A DNA stretch of 64,000 bases, from positions 4,472,001 to 4,536,000 of the forward strand of contig JAPDPK010000042.1 of NCBI GenBank assembly GCA_031772115.1, read 5' to 3'. The stretch comes from Heritiera littoralis (lineage: Eukaryota > Streptophyta > Magnoliopsida > Malvales > Malvaceae). The notes under the pieces are model-generated. The model was given only the letters and a program-made list of their open reading frames with translations, had not been told where the DNA came from and made no database searches. Below are positions 11,405-23,505 of this stretch, in pieces; position 1 is the first letter of the stretch; every line of letters begins with the position of its first letter. A program made the translations under genes and the position numbers.

Positions 11405-14400
11405 TGTAACAGTCCAAATGTACAGTAAATAACACATTTTACACATAATTTCCTAGTTGGGCTATCTGCAATGCCTTTAACACTTGATCAGTAACTGTAA
11501 TAAACAGTTGCTCGCATTAATATATAGAAATTCATCATGTGTAATTTAACATTTTCCTTACACTTTACATCCCCTGTTCCTATTTTACCATTTAAGTAGT
11601 TTTGTACGATACATCTGAATGTATAAAAGAAAGTACAAATACCTCCCGGATCGAGATAAAGCAGTCTCGGGTAATCTAGAATGCGACCAATATTCTCTAA
11701 TGTATACCGTTTTTTAACCACTTATAATTTCCTGTGGAGTGAAAAATAAAGGGGTGAGCGAAACGTGCTCAGTAAAGGAATCGTATGCCAGACTAATATA
11801 ACGAAATCTATATGCTTAAAAACATTTATTTTTCCCAACAGTTCACTAGGCACAGTAATGGGAAGGATACAATAGTAGGCTAGGAAACCAGATGGAGCAT
11901 GAAAGGTATTTTGAAATACCTGTCCTGTCCTGGTAACCCAGAAGTGACTATAAGGAGTAACTATTAAATTGTTGATATAAAAACAATTTAATATATTCTC
12001 AATAAATAAATGGTAAAAAAACCATTTAATAACACTTCAGTATTATTCAAAGTCATATGACAGTATACAGTAATAAATGACAGTACGGTAAACAGTTTTA
12101 ATGAATAAAAGTAACAGTACCGTAATGATACAAAAAACAGTGGAAATAGAATTTAACACAATAACACTTTGGTAAAACAGTAGTGACCAGTTTCACTTTA
12201 ATAATTTATTTGGTAAAAACATTCAATTGTGACAATTCAATAAACAATAATAGTTTTTCAGTAAACAGTAACAGTTTAGTTTCCAGTTCAGCACACATCA
12301 CAATGAAGTGAACAGTTTCAATAAACCGTAATAGGTTTTAGTGATAGTAAAATGTTCATTTCAAAACATTACCAGTTCAGTAAAACATTTTTAATAATGG
12401 TTCGGTGAAAGTAATCCTTTCAGTAACAGTAAACAGTTCGGTAATGGTACGATAAACAGTTTCGTAAATAGTATAAAACAGTTCAGTACAGTAAAACACT
12501 TAAATTTCGCAATACAGAGACAATTCCATAAACATTTCTTAATAAGTAATGATTTCCATAAAATACTTTCAATTCAGTAAACAGTAATAATTCAGTGCGG
12601 TTCAGTAAGACAGTTAACAGTAAATCACAGTTCAGTAAACAGTTAATAGTAGGTGGAACTAAGCATCACCATCAGTATATAATGGTTTAATCCCTATAGG
12701 GAACAGTAAACAATAAACAGTAAGATCTATGGCCATAGTCTATAAATATCCTCGATTGTACACTGATCAAGTGTCAACCAGGACGCCGAAGACAAGATCA
12801 GTGCCAACAGCTTCACACAGTAATAGTACAGTAATACACGTGAGCATGATATGGGGCCTAATAGTCTCAAAACAGTGTTTAAACAGTGATATCACCTTTA
12901 TAGAAATCATTATCCTCGGTAAAACTTTTAGTCAATTCATAAAGGAAAATTTAATAAAATGGTGAATATTATATTGAAAATAATTTATAAAATATTCACT
13001 ATTCAACACTTCATTTTATAAACCACATATTTCACTATAAAGCACTTGGGAGAATTTTCCAAAAACTAAACTTTGAATAAATTCAGTAACGTGAATATTT
13101 AAATAATAATTTTCGATAAAATTTCAACTTATGGAAAATATTGGAAATAAATTCCAAAACACATAATTTCACTCATTCTATGCACATAAAGCATTTCATG
13201 ATATTTTAGAAAATTTTGGAGGAAATTTCGATAGCATAACAGCTACGATTTCCCTAACCTCCCTGCACTTAAACACAATATTCTTTCCAGCCGTACACCA
13301 CAGATTGGCATGATTTCAAAGGTAATTCAATACTAAGTATTTTCATAAAATTAAATCCATGAAAATCATGCATTCGCTATATCCCTACGGCTTCCACACT
13401 CATCTCTTACCTGTCTCGTGCCATGTTACTGATCTTCTCAATAGAATCACATGAAATTCATTTATCCTGGCTGCAAAACAATTTCACCAAAATTCTTAGC
13501 TCATTTAATACTTATTTTTAAGCCACACTCCATGTCTAATTGCAGCCACATTGTACACTGCTAATATTAATGCAATATAATTTATAGGGATAGAAATTCC
13601 TAACTTCTCCATTTTAAGTCGGATTTTAAATCCAATCGCACCAATAGACTCCTTGAATTTTCTACAATCTAATGGCACCTCAAAACTATAAAATGCATCC
13701 AAGAATAAGGGTCCCCTTGCCTAGGCTGAATCTTGATGGTGATGAATCCTAAGGATTTTCAACAATTTCTCACATAATTATTGTCTAATCATGTATATTA
13801 CATCATTTCCATCACTTTTCATGCATGAAACACGATGAATCTATGAGATCCACACATGACCGAAACCTCCCTTTAATGGCAAAAATTGATTTAGCTAATT
13901 TCAGTTGAAACAAATGGTGTAATCATGCTTAACAAGCTTGAAAATGCCTAAATCTACCATTGGATTTTAAAAAAAGCATAAGGATAGGAAGGGAGATACC
14001 TTGGCTGAAACTTCCCTCTTTCCTTTCTCCTTGATTTGTCACTTATACAAAAAAATGTTGTTAGGGCTGAATAGAGCTCAAAGAGTAGATGAATTTTGGT
14101 ATAAAAACCTTGGTGAGATTGTGTGTGTGTAAAGAGAAATGAAAGCTTGAAGTTTCTTTCTCTTTTCTTTCAACAATGGTGGACATGTGGGGGAGGTAGA
14201 AGATGAAGCAATAGTGGCTGGCTAAAGAAAGAAAGAATACTTGAGAATATTCTAGATAGGGGCAAAATAACTCAAATGCCCTTGGTTATGTAAATTTCAG
14301 ACAATTTTGCCCTTAAGCTTTCATAGTTGTAAAAATCGTGTAATCATGCTCCAAAATTTCGGATTCCAACACCAAATACTCTTATTTAATGTATCTTGCT

Positions 14401-14877
14401 GATTAGAAGTGGTTTCGTCGATGTGCAGTACATAGTTAGTGAGAAATTATGATTTTACCCTCGAAACCCGTCGACGAATTTCTATGATTTAACCACTGTT
14501 TCAAAAAATCTTTTGACATTGTCTTAACCTACTTTTCATGTAGAAAATCATGGTATTTTTACTTCATCTCAATTCTTTTTAGTTTGAGTGCCATTTACGA
14601 AAATGCCTTCTAGACGTTACCATTATTTTCCAACTTGTTTTCCACCTTTCACAAAATAATACAAAATAATATAAAAATTATTTTTATACCTCAAAATCAT
14701 CATTTTATATCTATTACACCCACTGTACACTGTATTATCAGTTTCGAGCCCACCAGAACACAAAAAAATAAGTGGGGCCCACATTGCACTTCCACTTCAT
14801 AATCACTAAATACATTAAATTTCACTTAATAAATAATTACATATCACATGTACAGTACAGTAGAAACGGGTCTCATA
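11405..14877 (-). repeat. 3' LTR of B1
   Basis: 3473 bp. The boundary at 14877 is set by the PPT-like TTTTCTCCCCACC that follows on the plus strand and by comparison with the LTR starts at 37181 and 37380. The stretch 12050-12700 is peppered with AGTAAACAG/CAGTAACAG micro-repeats. An inverted repeat AGGTATTTTGAAATACCT lies at 11904-11921. Confidence 0.88.
12050..12700. repeat. Dispersed CAGTAA(A)CAG micro-repeats in the B LTR
   Basis: Dozens of degenerate copies of a 9-10 bp motif (AGTAAACAG, CAGTAACAG, TTCAGTAA) are spaced irregularly. The matching stretches are 34440-35130 (B1 5' LTR), 39590-40170 (B2, reverse orientation) and 25690-26220 (C). Confidence 0.8.
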
Positions 14878-17800
14878 TTTTCTCCCCACCTTTAGGAAAT
14901 TCGGTCCTCTGAATTTTGCTTGAATTAGAAAGTAAAACGGTTCCAAGTAATTTTGTTTTCTTATTTAATTCAGAATACTGTCACAGTCTGAATTACTTTT
15001 AAACCACTACATTTTATTTTTCACCATTAATTTGTACTCCCTGAAAATTACTTTATCAATTTGGGAGTTAACAATTTCCACTTCCTTTCACACAATAGAT
15101 GATCTATACTACTTATCACATATTATTTCATTTGGTTCCAAGCCGATGTTAATTTGATAACCATCATTTAAACAATTTCAATCAACAATAAGTGATTGTC
15201 CTAGTAGCTTTTAAATCTAATGCACCCACTCTCAATATACCATCGACCGTCTGAGTGACGCGCTCAAATATTTCGTATTAGATAGAAAGCAATGTTGACA
15301 GTAAATTGGGATCCCAAAGCCTACTAATATTTTTTTAAAAGTATGTGGCAAATCGAAGATCCCTATCACAGATAATACTCACTGGAACTCCACATACAGT
15401 CTCACTGTTTCATAGATATATATCAAACATGGCACTAAGGGGATCCAGAAACCTAATGATGATGAAGAAGTGAGTTAATTTGGTCAATCGGTCTATAATC
15501 ACTTCATAACATCATGGTCCTTCTGATTTCTTTACTAACCCATAATAAAATTTCTCATGATCGGTTTTCACTTCCACATTGATTTAGCTAAGGTTGCAAT
15601 TCACTTGCGGACTTTAATATTAACCTTCACTTACAGTAAATGAAAAATTAGGTAGTAATTTCCCCGATATCTCTTTTCATATTGAGTTATCAATACATCT
15701 CTCACTCTTATGGTACATATGATATTACTTAATTGTAGGATGTACCTAGGAATGTAATCTTTCCAAAATCAGATTCTGTGATTGAAAATTATAAAAATAA
15801 AAATTCTGTCTCCACATTATATGTACCAATTCAAAATTTAAACTTATATCCATTTATATGATTAGTAATAAATTAAACTATTTATTTGCTCCTCTGAGTA
15901 TGACTAAGTTTATCTGTTAAGTTTGGCTCGATCTTAAATCTAGCCGTAACCACATGATCATCAAAGGAAATCACATTCTATCTTAGATTAGGGAGCTACT
16001 CCAACAATTTACATTCCTCAATCCTCACATAAATTGTCGTCTTAATACATTTTCAACTTAACACACTTATCACTTCAGTTGTTTCCCGAATGGTATGATA
16101 TACCACAATTAAGATCTTTTAACAACTTCCAAATACTTTACTCACATATACCCACCCACTGACATTTAGCTTTCTCACATATAAATTATATCAGTGGAGC
16201 AGCTGATCCCACAAACTCTTCAATAATATAACCCAGTTATATTATTCGATTAAACCTCGTAGATTCCATATCCCAGTCACTATTTTTCATTTTCCTTTAT
16301 TTAACAATAACCTTAATTTTAAACAAATAAATGGTCACTTCATCATTCGAGACCACAAGTCTTTGAAATTGCTATGGTTCAGTTAAAACTCATATTTGCT
16401 GAACTTAACAATAGAATTTTCGATCTCCAAGAGTCTGTGGGCTTATTCAAGAATGCTGCTTATATTCCTCAAGTGAGATGAAATATATTCAAATAACATG
16501 GTTATATACCATTATAACTTATCTGAAGGTAATAGAAATACCTCATTCATTAAATTCACATACGTCACCGGATATTTCATTAATCTCATAAGCACCATAA
16601 GGAACTCGTAAGAGTTATACCGAGTTCTAAATGATATTTTATGGACCTCAATCTCTAAGCTTTTTATCTGTTGACAACCTGTTTAGAGATTGATCTTAAA
16701 ATTTCCTTATATATCTCTGAGTGGATCAAGTAAAGCATCAATCTTGAACAGATGTATATTCATTCTTAGTAATAAATCCATTGAGTATTCGGAATTTGAT
16801 ACACAATCATAAGCTTTCCTTATTTGTCCAAACAAATATCATCTATGGTTCCACCAAAATATACTATTACAGATGAATTCTTTATCCACCCCATTCCGGA
16901 GTTATTTCTTAAGCTCTTTTAACTCAATCTACGTTTTTTGATAAGAGCTTAGAAGTAGACTTCGTATCGAGAATCGAGTCTATGATAACTCGATCTCCCA
17001 AATTTATATTACTCAAAAAATTTATCATGAAATACATTTGATAAATCCCTAATCGCAGATCTCAAACAATTTGAGACATTTCATCTTTACGTCCCGCAAA
17101 TCCACCATATATCCTCAAAACACATACACATAACACTCAAATCATTGCAGTGTATATTCCACATTAATTCACTTATTTATTTCCATTTCACAATATACCA
17201 TTCAAAATGGTACAAATGATGCACTAAGCATAACAATTTAAGCTAATCCACTTCACAGCTAACCTATTCATTTCTAGAATTACTTCGAAATCATACTTAT
17301 TTAATAAACTTAGGTTAGTTGTCATTTTCCTTCTCTCTTACAGTCACTTCACAGTTTTTATACACACTTCCTCAAATTTTTATAATACTTTAAATAGTAT
17401 ATTATTCTGTAAAGCATACCCCAAAATTTTTCGGTCTATAAGTGTCTGATTTATACACATAAAATACAGAAGGAATGTATAGAACCAAAATTAATGGTAA
17501 TGATATTGAATTATCAAATACACTTATCACATTCTCAGTCACATTCAATAGATATATCACTTCCCATAGTATCGAACAATCCCTATCTAGATACCCCGTC
17601 TATTCACATTTAATTCAGGCCTAAAGAATCTATAACAGGGCCAACTAACATGCGACCTCCCACAATGAACACTTTGGGTTGCATTACTCATCTGAGTATA
17701 GGTGGGGCTAGTAGTAGGGACCATTATACATGTATTACATTCTTTACAACATCAGTTACTCTATTACAATCGGTGAGTTCAAAGTTAATTTTGTTTGCTA

Positions 17801-18260
17801 TAATTCAAAAGAATTATTCCAATACAGGGACATGTTTGTCATTTTCAAATTTATTTCTCTCTCTTCAAAATACATTTAAACAGGTGATCTTAAGATCTAT
17901 ATACTGATGATATCCCCATTCACACCAATATCATCATTTCAGGGTCTTACTTCAATCTAGACAAAGAAGTCCTTGTGGGGCCCTCATCGAGTCCCTTTCC
18001 GTACCTTATCGAACAGACCCTTCATTAAGATTGTAAGATCACCCATTTCATGTAAAATTCTTAGGTTACAACCCCTTTTGATAACCTTTAATTCACTAAC
18101 TTCTGCACAATTTAAACACTTAACCCAAATTTACAATCACTTAATTCCTTTATACATTTAGAATATAGAGTACTACAGGGGATGTTAACCACTTTCAACA
18201 CTTTTGATTCTAAAGACATCAACAGACATCAAGCCAACCTTGCTCAGAAACCAATAAAAC
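14878..18260 (-). pseudogene. pol: B1 interior: highly decayed Tekay-type gypsy pol
   Basis: No frame longer than a few dozen codons survives, yet pol order can still be read on the minus strand. At 17010-16860 the translation drifts along the classic start of gypsy RT: an I/V-E-x-x-x-D/T stretch, then the LKELK pattern (IELKELKK visible), then GF/GV. At 15800-15180 the sequence aligns base by base with the integrase of element C (matches include the GCGGTGCT/GGGATCCCAAAGCC region). The 3' end (14878-14940) resembles the end of pol next to the PPT. I see no gag. This is a fossil, not a gene. Confidence 0.6.
18242..18253 (-). other. Degenerate primer binding site of B1
   Basis: Minus-strand TGGTTTCTGAGC, two changes from TGGTATCAGAGC, about 7 bases inside the LTR boundary at 18261. 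Confidence 0.75.
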
Positions 18261-18791
18261 TGTAATAGTCCAAATGTATAATAAATAACACGTTTTACAC
18301 ATAATTTCACGGTTGGGCTATATGCAATGCCTTTAACACTTGATCAATAACCGTAATAGACAGTAACTCGCATTAATATATAGAAATTTAGCATATGTAA
18401 TTTAACATTTTTTCCTTAGACTTTACATCCCATGTTCCTATTTTACCATTTAAGTAGTACAATACTGAATGTATAAAAGAAAGTACAAATGCCTCCCGGA
18501 TCGAGATAGAGCAACTTGGGTAATCCAAAATGCTGCCAATATTCTCTAATGTATACCCCTCTTTAACCGCTCATAATTTACTGTGGAGTGAAAATAAAAG
18601 GGTGAGCGAAACCTGCTCAGTAAAGGAATTGTATGCAGGATTGATATAACGAAATTTATATGCTCAAAAACATTTATTTTTCCTAAAAGTTCACTAAGCA
18701 CAGTAATGGGAAGGATACTATAGTCGGCCAGGCAACTAGATGGAGCATGAAAGGTATTTTGAAATACCTATCTTGTCTTAGAAACCCAGAA
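18261..18791 (-). repeat. 5' LTR of B1, first part
   Basis: Matches 11405-11946 of the 3' LTR and stops at ACCCAGAA, where A3 begins. The LTR continues at 34356. The palindrome AGGTATTTTGAAATACCT is at 18752-18769. Confidence 0.87.
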
Positions 18792-21700
18792 TGTGCTAAC
18801 CGTAAATTTTTCATTTATTGGAAATTACAAATATTGGAAATAAATATTGAAGAAAATAGATAAATTGGAAATTATGGAAAATAATGAAAGAGGAAATTTA
18901 ATTTGGATAAATGGAAATCCAAATTAAATAAGAAACTGAGAAAGAAAATATATATATTGTAAATACAATATATATTTTATTATTACATTTATATATATGT
19001 AAATGTTATTTAATTTAAAGTATATGAAAATATACATTTTTTATGTGTAAATATATATATATTATTAATGTATAATATATATTTATATAATATATAGTAC
19101 AAAGTACTATATAATAAAATAATATAATTATATTTATAGTATAGTTATAAGTATAATTATAATTAAAGTATAACACAAAAAAAAGGGAAATAGAGAAGGA
19201 AGATCGGGGAAGAATCCCGATCCTCACAGGCGAGACCGACGGTGGCGAAGCTGCCACCGCCGGCGAGGGAAAAAGGAAAGGGACGACGCCGGAGACATGA
19301 GAAGAGGCGACCGGCAACAGGAAAAATGGAAAACAGAAGCGAAATCGAAGAGGGAACCGGCGGAAGCCGGAAGAGGAAAAAGAAAATGGATCTGGCGACG
19401 CCGGCCAAACCGGCCAACGACACTGCCACCGAAGCACCACCAGAGGGAGAGGAAGAGGATGGATGCCACCGGAGGCGCGATGAACGGCGGAGGAAGGCCG
19501 ACGAAGAGGCGGAAGACACCGAAGGAAAATCGACTCAGTCCGCCGTCGTGCCGCCGATCCAGGCCGAACGGAGACCACAATCAGACTCGCCGTGCCGTCG
19601 GCCAGCTGAAGGGTGCTTGAACCGCCGGAGAACCGGCCACCGGCGAGGAACCGGCGAAGAGGGACAATGACCGGTCTGACGAGAAAGGAAAAAGAAAAAG
19701 AAAAAAAAGGAAAAAGAAAAAGAAAAGAAAAGAAAGAAAGAAAAAGAAAAGAAAAAGAAAAAGGAACAGAAAGAAAGAAAAGAGGAAAAAGAAGAAAGAG
19801 AGAGAAAAAGGAGAATTTTGAAAATTACGGGAAATCCCGAGAATTCGGAAAACCGAGAATTACAGGAATCGAAAATTCCCTCGATGACCGAGCTGATGGA
19901 ATCGGGCGAGGTGAACACGGGCGCGACGAACGAGGCGATCGCCGACCCGAAACAGGTAAGGGATGCATGTGCAGCACTGTAAGGATATTTAGTCTACATG
20001 ATTTTAATTATGAAATGTTTTATAAATATATTTCATGAAAAATATTGCGATGAATGATTGGTTGAAAAATTGTGGTGAAGTACCGGTTGAAATTATAAAC
20101 TGTATTTTTCGTGCAGAAGGCTAGCCAATCGGCAGCCGTTATACTGCCGAAAAATTATCGAAAATTATCGAAAAATTCTAGAAAATTTCATAAAATCATA
20201 GTAAATAATTTTATTTCACGAGAAATGATTTTCAACCACGAAAATCGAGAAAATGAGTATTTTCCATAAAAACATGAATAAAATGAGAGTGATTTTAAAA
20301 TATTCATGTTTTCGAGAATGATGATAATGAAATCACCTAAAAATCTCTTCGAGAATGGTGATAATGAAATCACCGAAAATTCTCTTGATATGTAAATTTC
20401 ACGTAATACAAGATGAAAAATGAAAGGAAATAAAGTGAATATTTTTATATATATTTCTTAAATATTCACTAAATGGTTTTATAACCTTTATGGTTTTAAA
20501 TGATGAAATTATATATTTTTATAAATTCCATAAAGGTTTTCTGATGATGAAAAATATGGTTTTGAGACTAGATGGCATCCTATCATGCTGATATGTGATA
20601 TGTGATATGTAACATGTGATATGTAATATTGATATGTGATATGTAGTCCCGGCCGACACCTGATCAGTGATCCGTCGAGGACAATTATAGACTAGGCCAT
20701 AGATCTGACATGATTATTCATACCCTTCGGGTCTATAGCATGATATAGTGACGACCCAGTGGACGGGCTGGGCTTGCGTGCCTAAGTCTCCATATATGAA
20801 AATGTTTTATATGATATGTGATATGTGAAATGTAAATGTTTTACATGATATGTGACAAGTTAAATGAAAATGATTACATCATTTTACATAATGCTTATTT
20901 CAGTACTGATTTTAGTACTACGAGATGATTTTCATATGATATTGTGATATGAACATGTAATATGTTTTAAAAAGGAAGAAGAGTTTATAAGTCTACTATT
21001 CTTACTATGATTTGAAATTGAATATTAGACTATATGTGACATGAATATGTGATATGTTTTTCCAAAAAGGAAAGAGGAGGAAAAATAAATCTAATATTCT
21101 TATTTTGAAATTTAAATTGAATGTTGATTTAAATGATATATATGTTATACGAAAATGATTTAATAGCTGATTTTGCTATTTAAAGTACTGTACTAATTAT
21201 GGTTGTACAGTAAAACATGAAATGAATTTAAATGAGAATGATGGAATTAACTAATATTCTTTTCAAAGGATATATGAATATTAGTTACTTTATTTAAATG
21301 CTTTATTTTATAAAAGCATTATTTTGAAGAGAATATGAAAATGATATGCAATGAAAAGGTAAAAGGATATAAATTTCAAACGAAAAGAAATTTATTACTC
21401 TCTACAGTTGCTTCTAGGCTCCGGGACAAGATAGGTATTTCAAAATACCTACCTTACTCCATCCGGATTCCCTAGCCGACTGATATCATTCCTACATGCG
21501 AGCCTAGAGCCCATAGGAAAAATGAAAAAGATTTTCAGCATATAGGAAGCTGAATATCAAGTATGCATATAATTCTCTTACTGAGCCGTGGATTGCTCAC
21601 CCCTTAATTTTAACATTTCAGGTTTTCGAAGACTGAGAGTCTAGCACTTAGAGGATTTTCGACTGCGCATTTGGGGACGATGCGACAGGTCGATTTATTT

Positions 21701-21899
21701 AATAAGGTATGATCATTTATTTTCTGTATTTAGACTTATCGACAGTATTACTTTCTTATGAAGTAGAAATCGGGATGTAATTCATATTATAATTTAATAT
21801 GAAATTGTGTATATGTAAAAGAAAAGTAAAGTATCGCAGACAACCCAACCAAATAAGATGTATAGAATAAGGTGAAAAATAGGGTCACGGGCTGTGACA
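18792..21899 (+). repeat. 5' LTR of A3
   Basis: About 3.1 kb, roughly 1 kb shorter than the A2 LTR. It contains an inverted repeat with 13-bp stems (18896-18929), an AT-rich zone, the GC-rich island (19200-19680), a purine-rich tract (19680-19800) and the conserved 3' module: palindrome AGGTATTTCAAAATACCT at 21433-21450, then CTTACTGAGC...GCTCACCCC. Confidence 0.87.
19680..19810 (+). repeat. Purine-rich low-complexity tract in the A3 LTR
   Basis: About 130 bases of G/A only, in AAAAG/GAAAAA patterns. It corresponds to the pyrimidine tracts of A1 (7060-7200) and A2 on the opposite strand. Confidence 0.85.
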
Positions 21900-21906
21900 G
21901 ATTTAA

Positions 21907-21918
21907 TGGTATCAGAGC
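21907..21918 (+). other. Primer binding site of A3
   Basis: Exact TGGTATCAGAGC, 7 bases after the LTR end at 21899; it is followed by AAGG. Marks plus orientation. Confidence 0.93.
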
Positions 21919-23280
21919 AAGGTTGGCCTGATGTCTATTGATACTTTGGAAAGGAAATGTGTTGAAAAGGTTAACATCCCCTATAGTACTGTGTAGTCTA
22001 AATACATAAAGAAAATAAATGATTGCGAATTGAGTTAAGTGTTTAGAAAGGGGTGAGAATTATGAACTAGGGATGTCAAAAAGGGAAAACGGCTCAGGAA
22101 TTTTACCTAAAATGGTGATCTTATGATCTAAATGAAGGTCGGTTCGGTAAGGAACAGAAATAGACTCGGTGAGGGCCCCACCAGTACTTTTCTGTCCGGA
22201 TCGAACTGAGACCTGAAAGTGATGATATAAAGGAGGGGAATGAAATATCATCATTAAATAGACCTTAAGATCACCGATTGAAGGTATTTTGAAGAGAGAG
22301 AAAATTTTTGGCCAAAATGACCAAAATACCCCTGCCTCTAAAATTTTACCGGGAGTTAAAATAGACCAACAGAAGTTGGAATTGTTTGATCTGACAGAGA
22401 AATTGATGATGTAAAGCTGAATTACAAGCAAAAGAATCCAATTGTGGATTTTAATGAACTTCTCTATCGAAATTGAATAAGACTTAAATTCCTGGTATAA
22501 GTATCGAAAAGGATACTATTAGCATATGGAGGATAAGGCCTTTGGTTTAAAGGTATACTGAGGAGAAAGAAATAAATGTCGAAACGACGAAAACGCCCCT
22601 ATGTTGGGCGATGTGCTGAATAGTGATGAAACCAAATGATTTCAAATTCCTTGATGGTAATGGAATTATTAATGGCATAGAGGATGTCATAAGGATATAC
22701 TGATCCCTATTATTGATTCCACTTACACTTTGATTATGGACGCGAAGTGCGAGTGACCTAGTGAACGGGCTAGGCCTCATGACGAAACCTCGAGGGGTGA
22801 CCTAGTGAAAGGGCTGGGCAGTCTCAAAGAGGTTAGTACACATGTGTATAGGCGGACGGCGGACGGGCCGGAGCCTTATATGATGCGATCCAATAAGAGT
22901 GTGTAGTGGAAGGTCATAAGATGATCGGCCTGGTTATTGATGATAAGGGCCTGAATTATGAGGTACTGAATTGGATATTATTACAGGATCGTTGGATATT
23001 ATGAAAGTGAAATGAATACAGAAACTGATTGAGAAAGTAAATAGAATAGGTAATGAAATCCATAGCAGTACGATTGATCGAGGTTCTATACACTTATACT
23101 ATTCTTGAGGTATTAATTGAATAATTAATTATAGAACTGGAGCATTATGAGATATGCCTTGCAAATTGATGTACTGTATGGAGTATTGTGAATTGGAGAA
23201 TATGCACAAGAATAGTAAAGTGATAAAAGAAGATGACAGCTAACCTAAGTTCTTCAGGACCCTTGAGATAGAACTGTGAT

Positions 23281-23440
23281 GGGCGACCCAATGATGGGCG
23301 ACCCGTAATGGATCATATGTGTGAGATGCAGGCGAACTATGTTATCGCCAACTCACTTGTAAGGGTAAACCTGGGGCGAAAGGATCGCCTAGGGGATGCT
23401 CGCCGACGGCCGATTCAAACGGGCGGGACTCTTACAAATA
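23281..23440 (+). other. Conserved GC-rich block of family-A interior (A3 copy)
   Basis: Contains the direct repeat GGGCGACCC twice, 15 bases apart (about 23281 and 23296), and the stretch GGGGCGAAAGGATCGCC. It is clearly similar to A1 5290-5455 and A2 52868-53035 and more conserved than the flanking interior. Confidence 0.7.
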
Positions 23441-23505
23441 GCTCAGTGGTAATACGAGTGTAAGGAACTAGGTACGTACGGGTACCAGGGTTCGAACCTC
23501 GTGGA
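23436..23505 (+). other. tRNA-like segment with pol III A and B boxes (SINE-like)
   Basis: TAGCTCAGTGG at 23439-23449 fits the A box and GGGTTCGAACCTC at 23488-23500 fits the B box, about 40 bases apart. This is the layout of a tRNA or of a tRNA-derived SINE head. It is not a functional tRNA gene: I cannot pair a proper acceptor or anticodon stem. The counterpart in A2 (52795-52868, minus) has the same arrangement with a changed A box, and Copia-1 inserted next to the A1 counterpart. Confidence 0.5.

Noticed and set aside
23436..23505. Functional tRNA gene
   Set aside because: Only A- and B-box-like motifs are present; acceptor and anticodon stems do not pair and related copies are changed.
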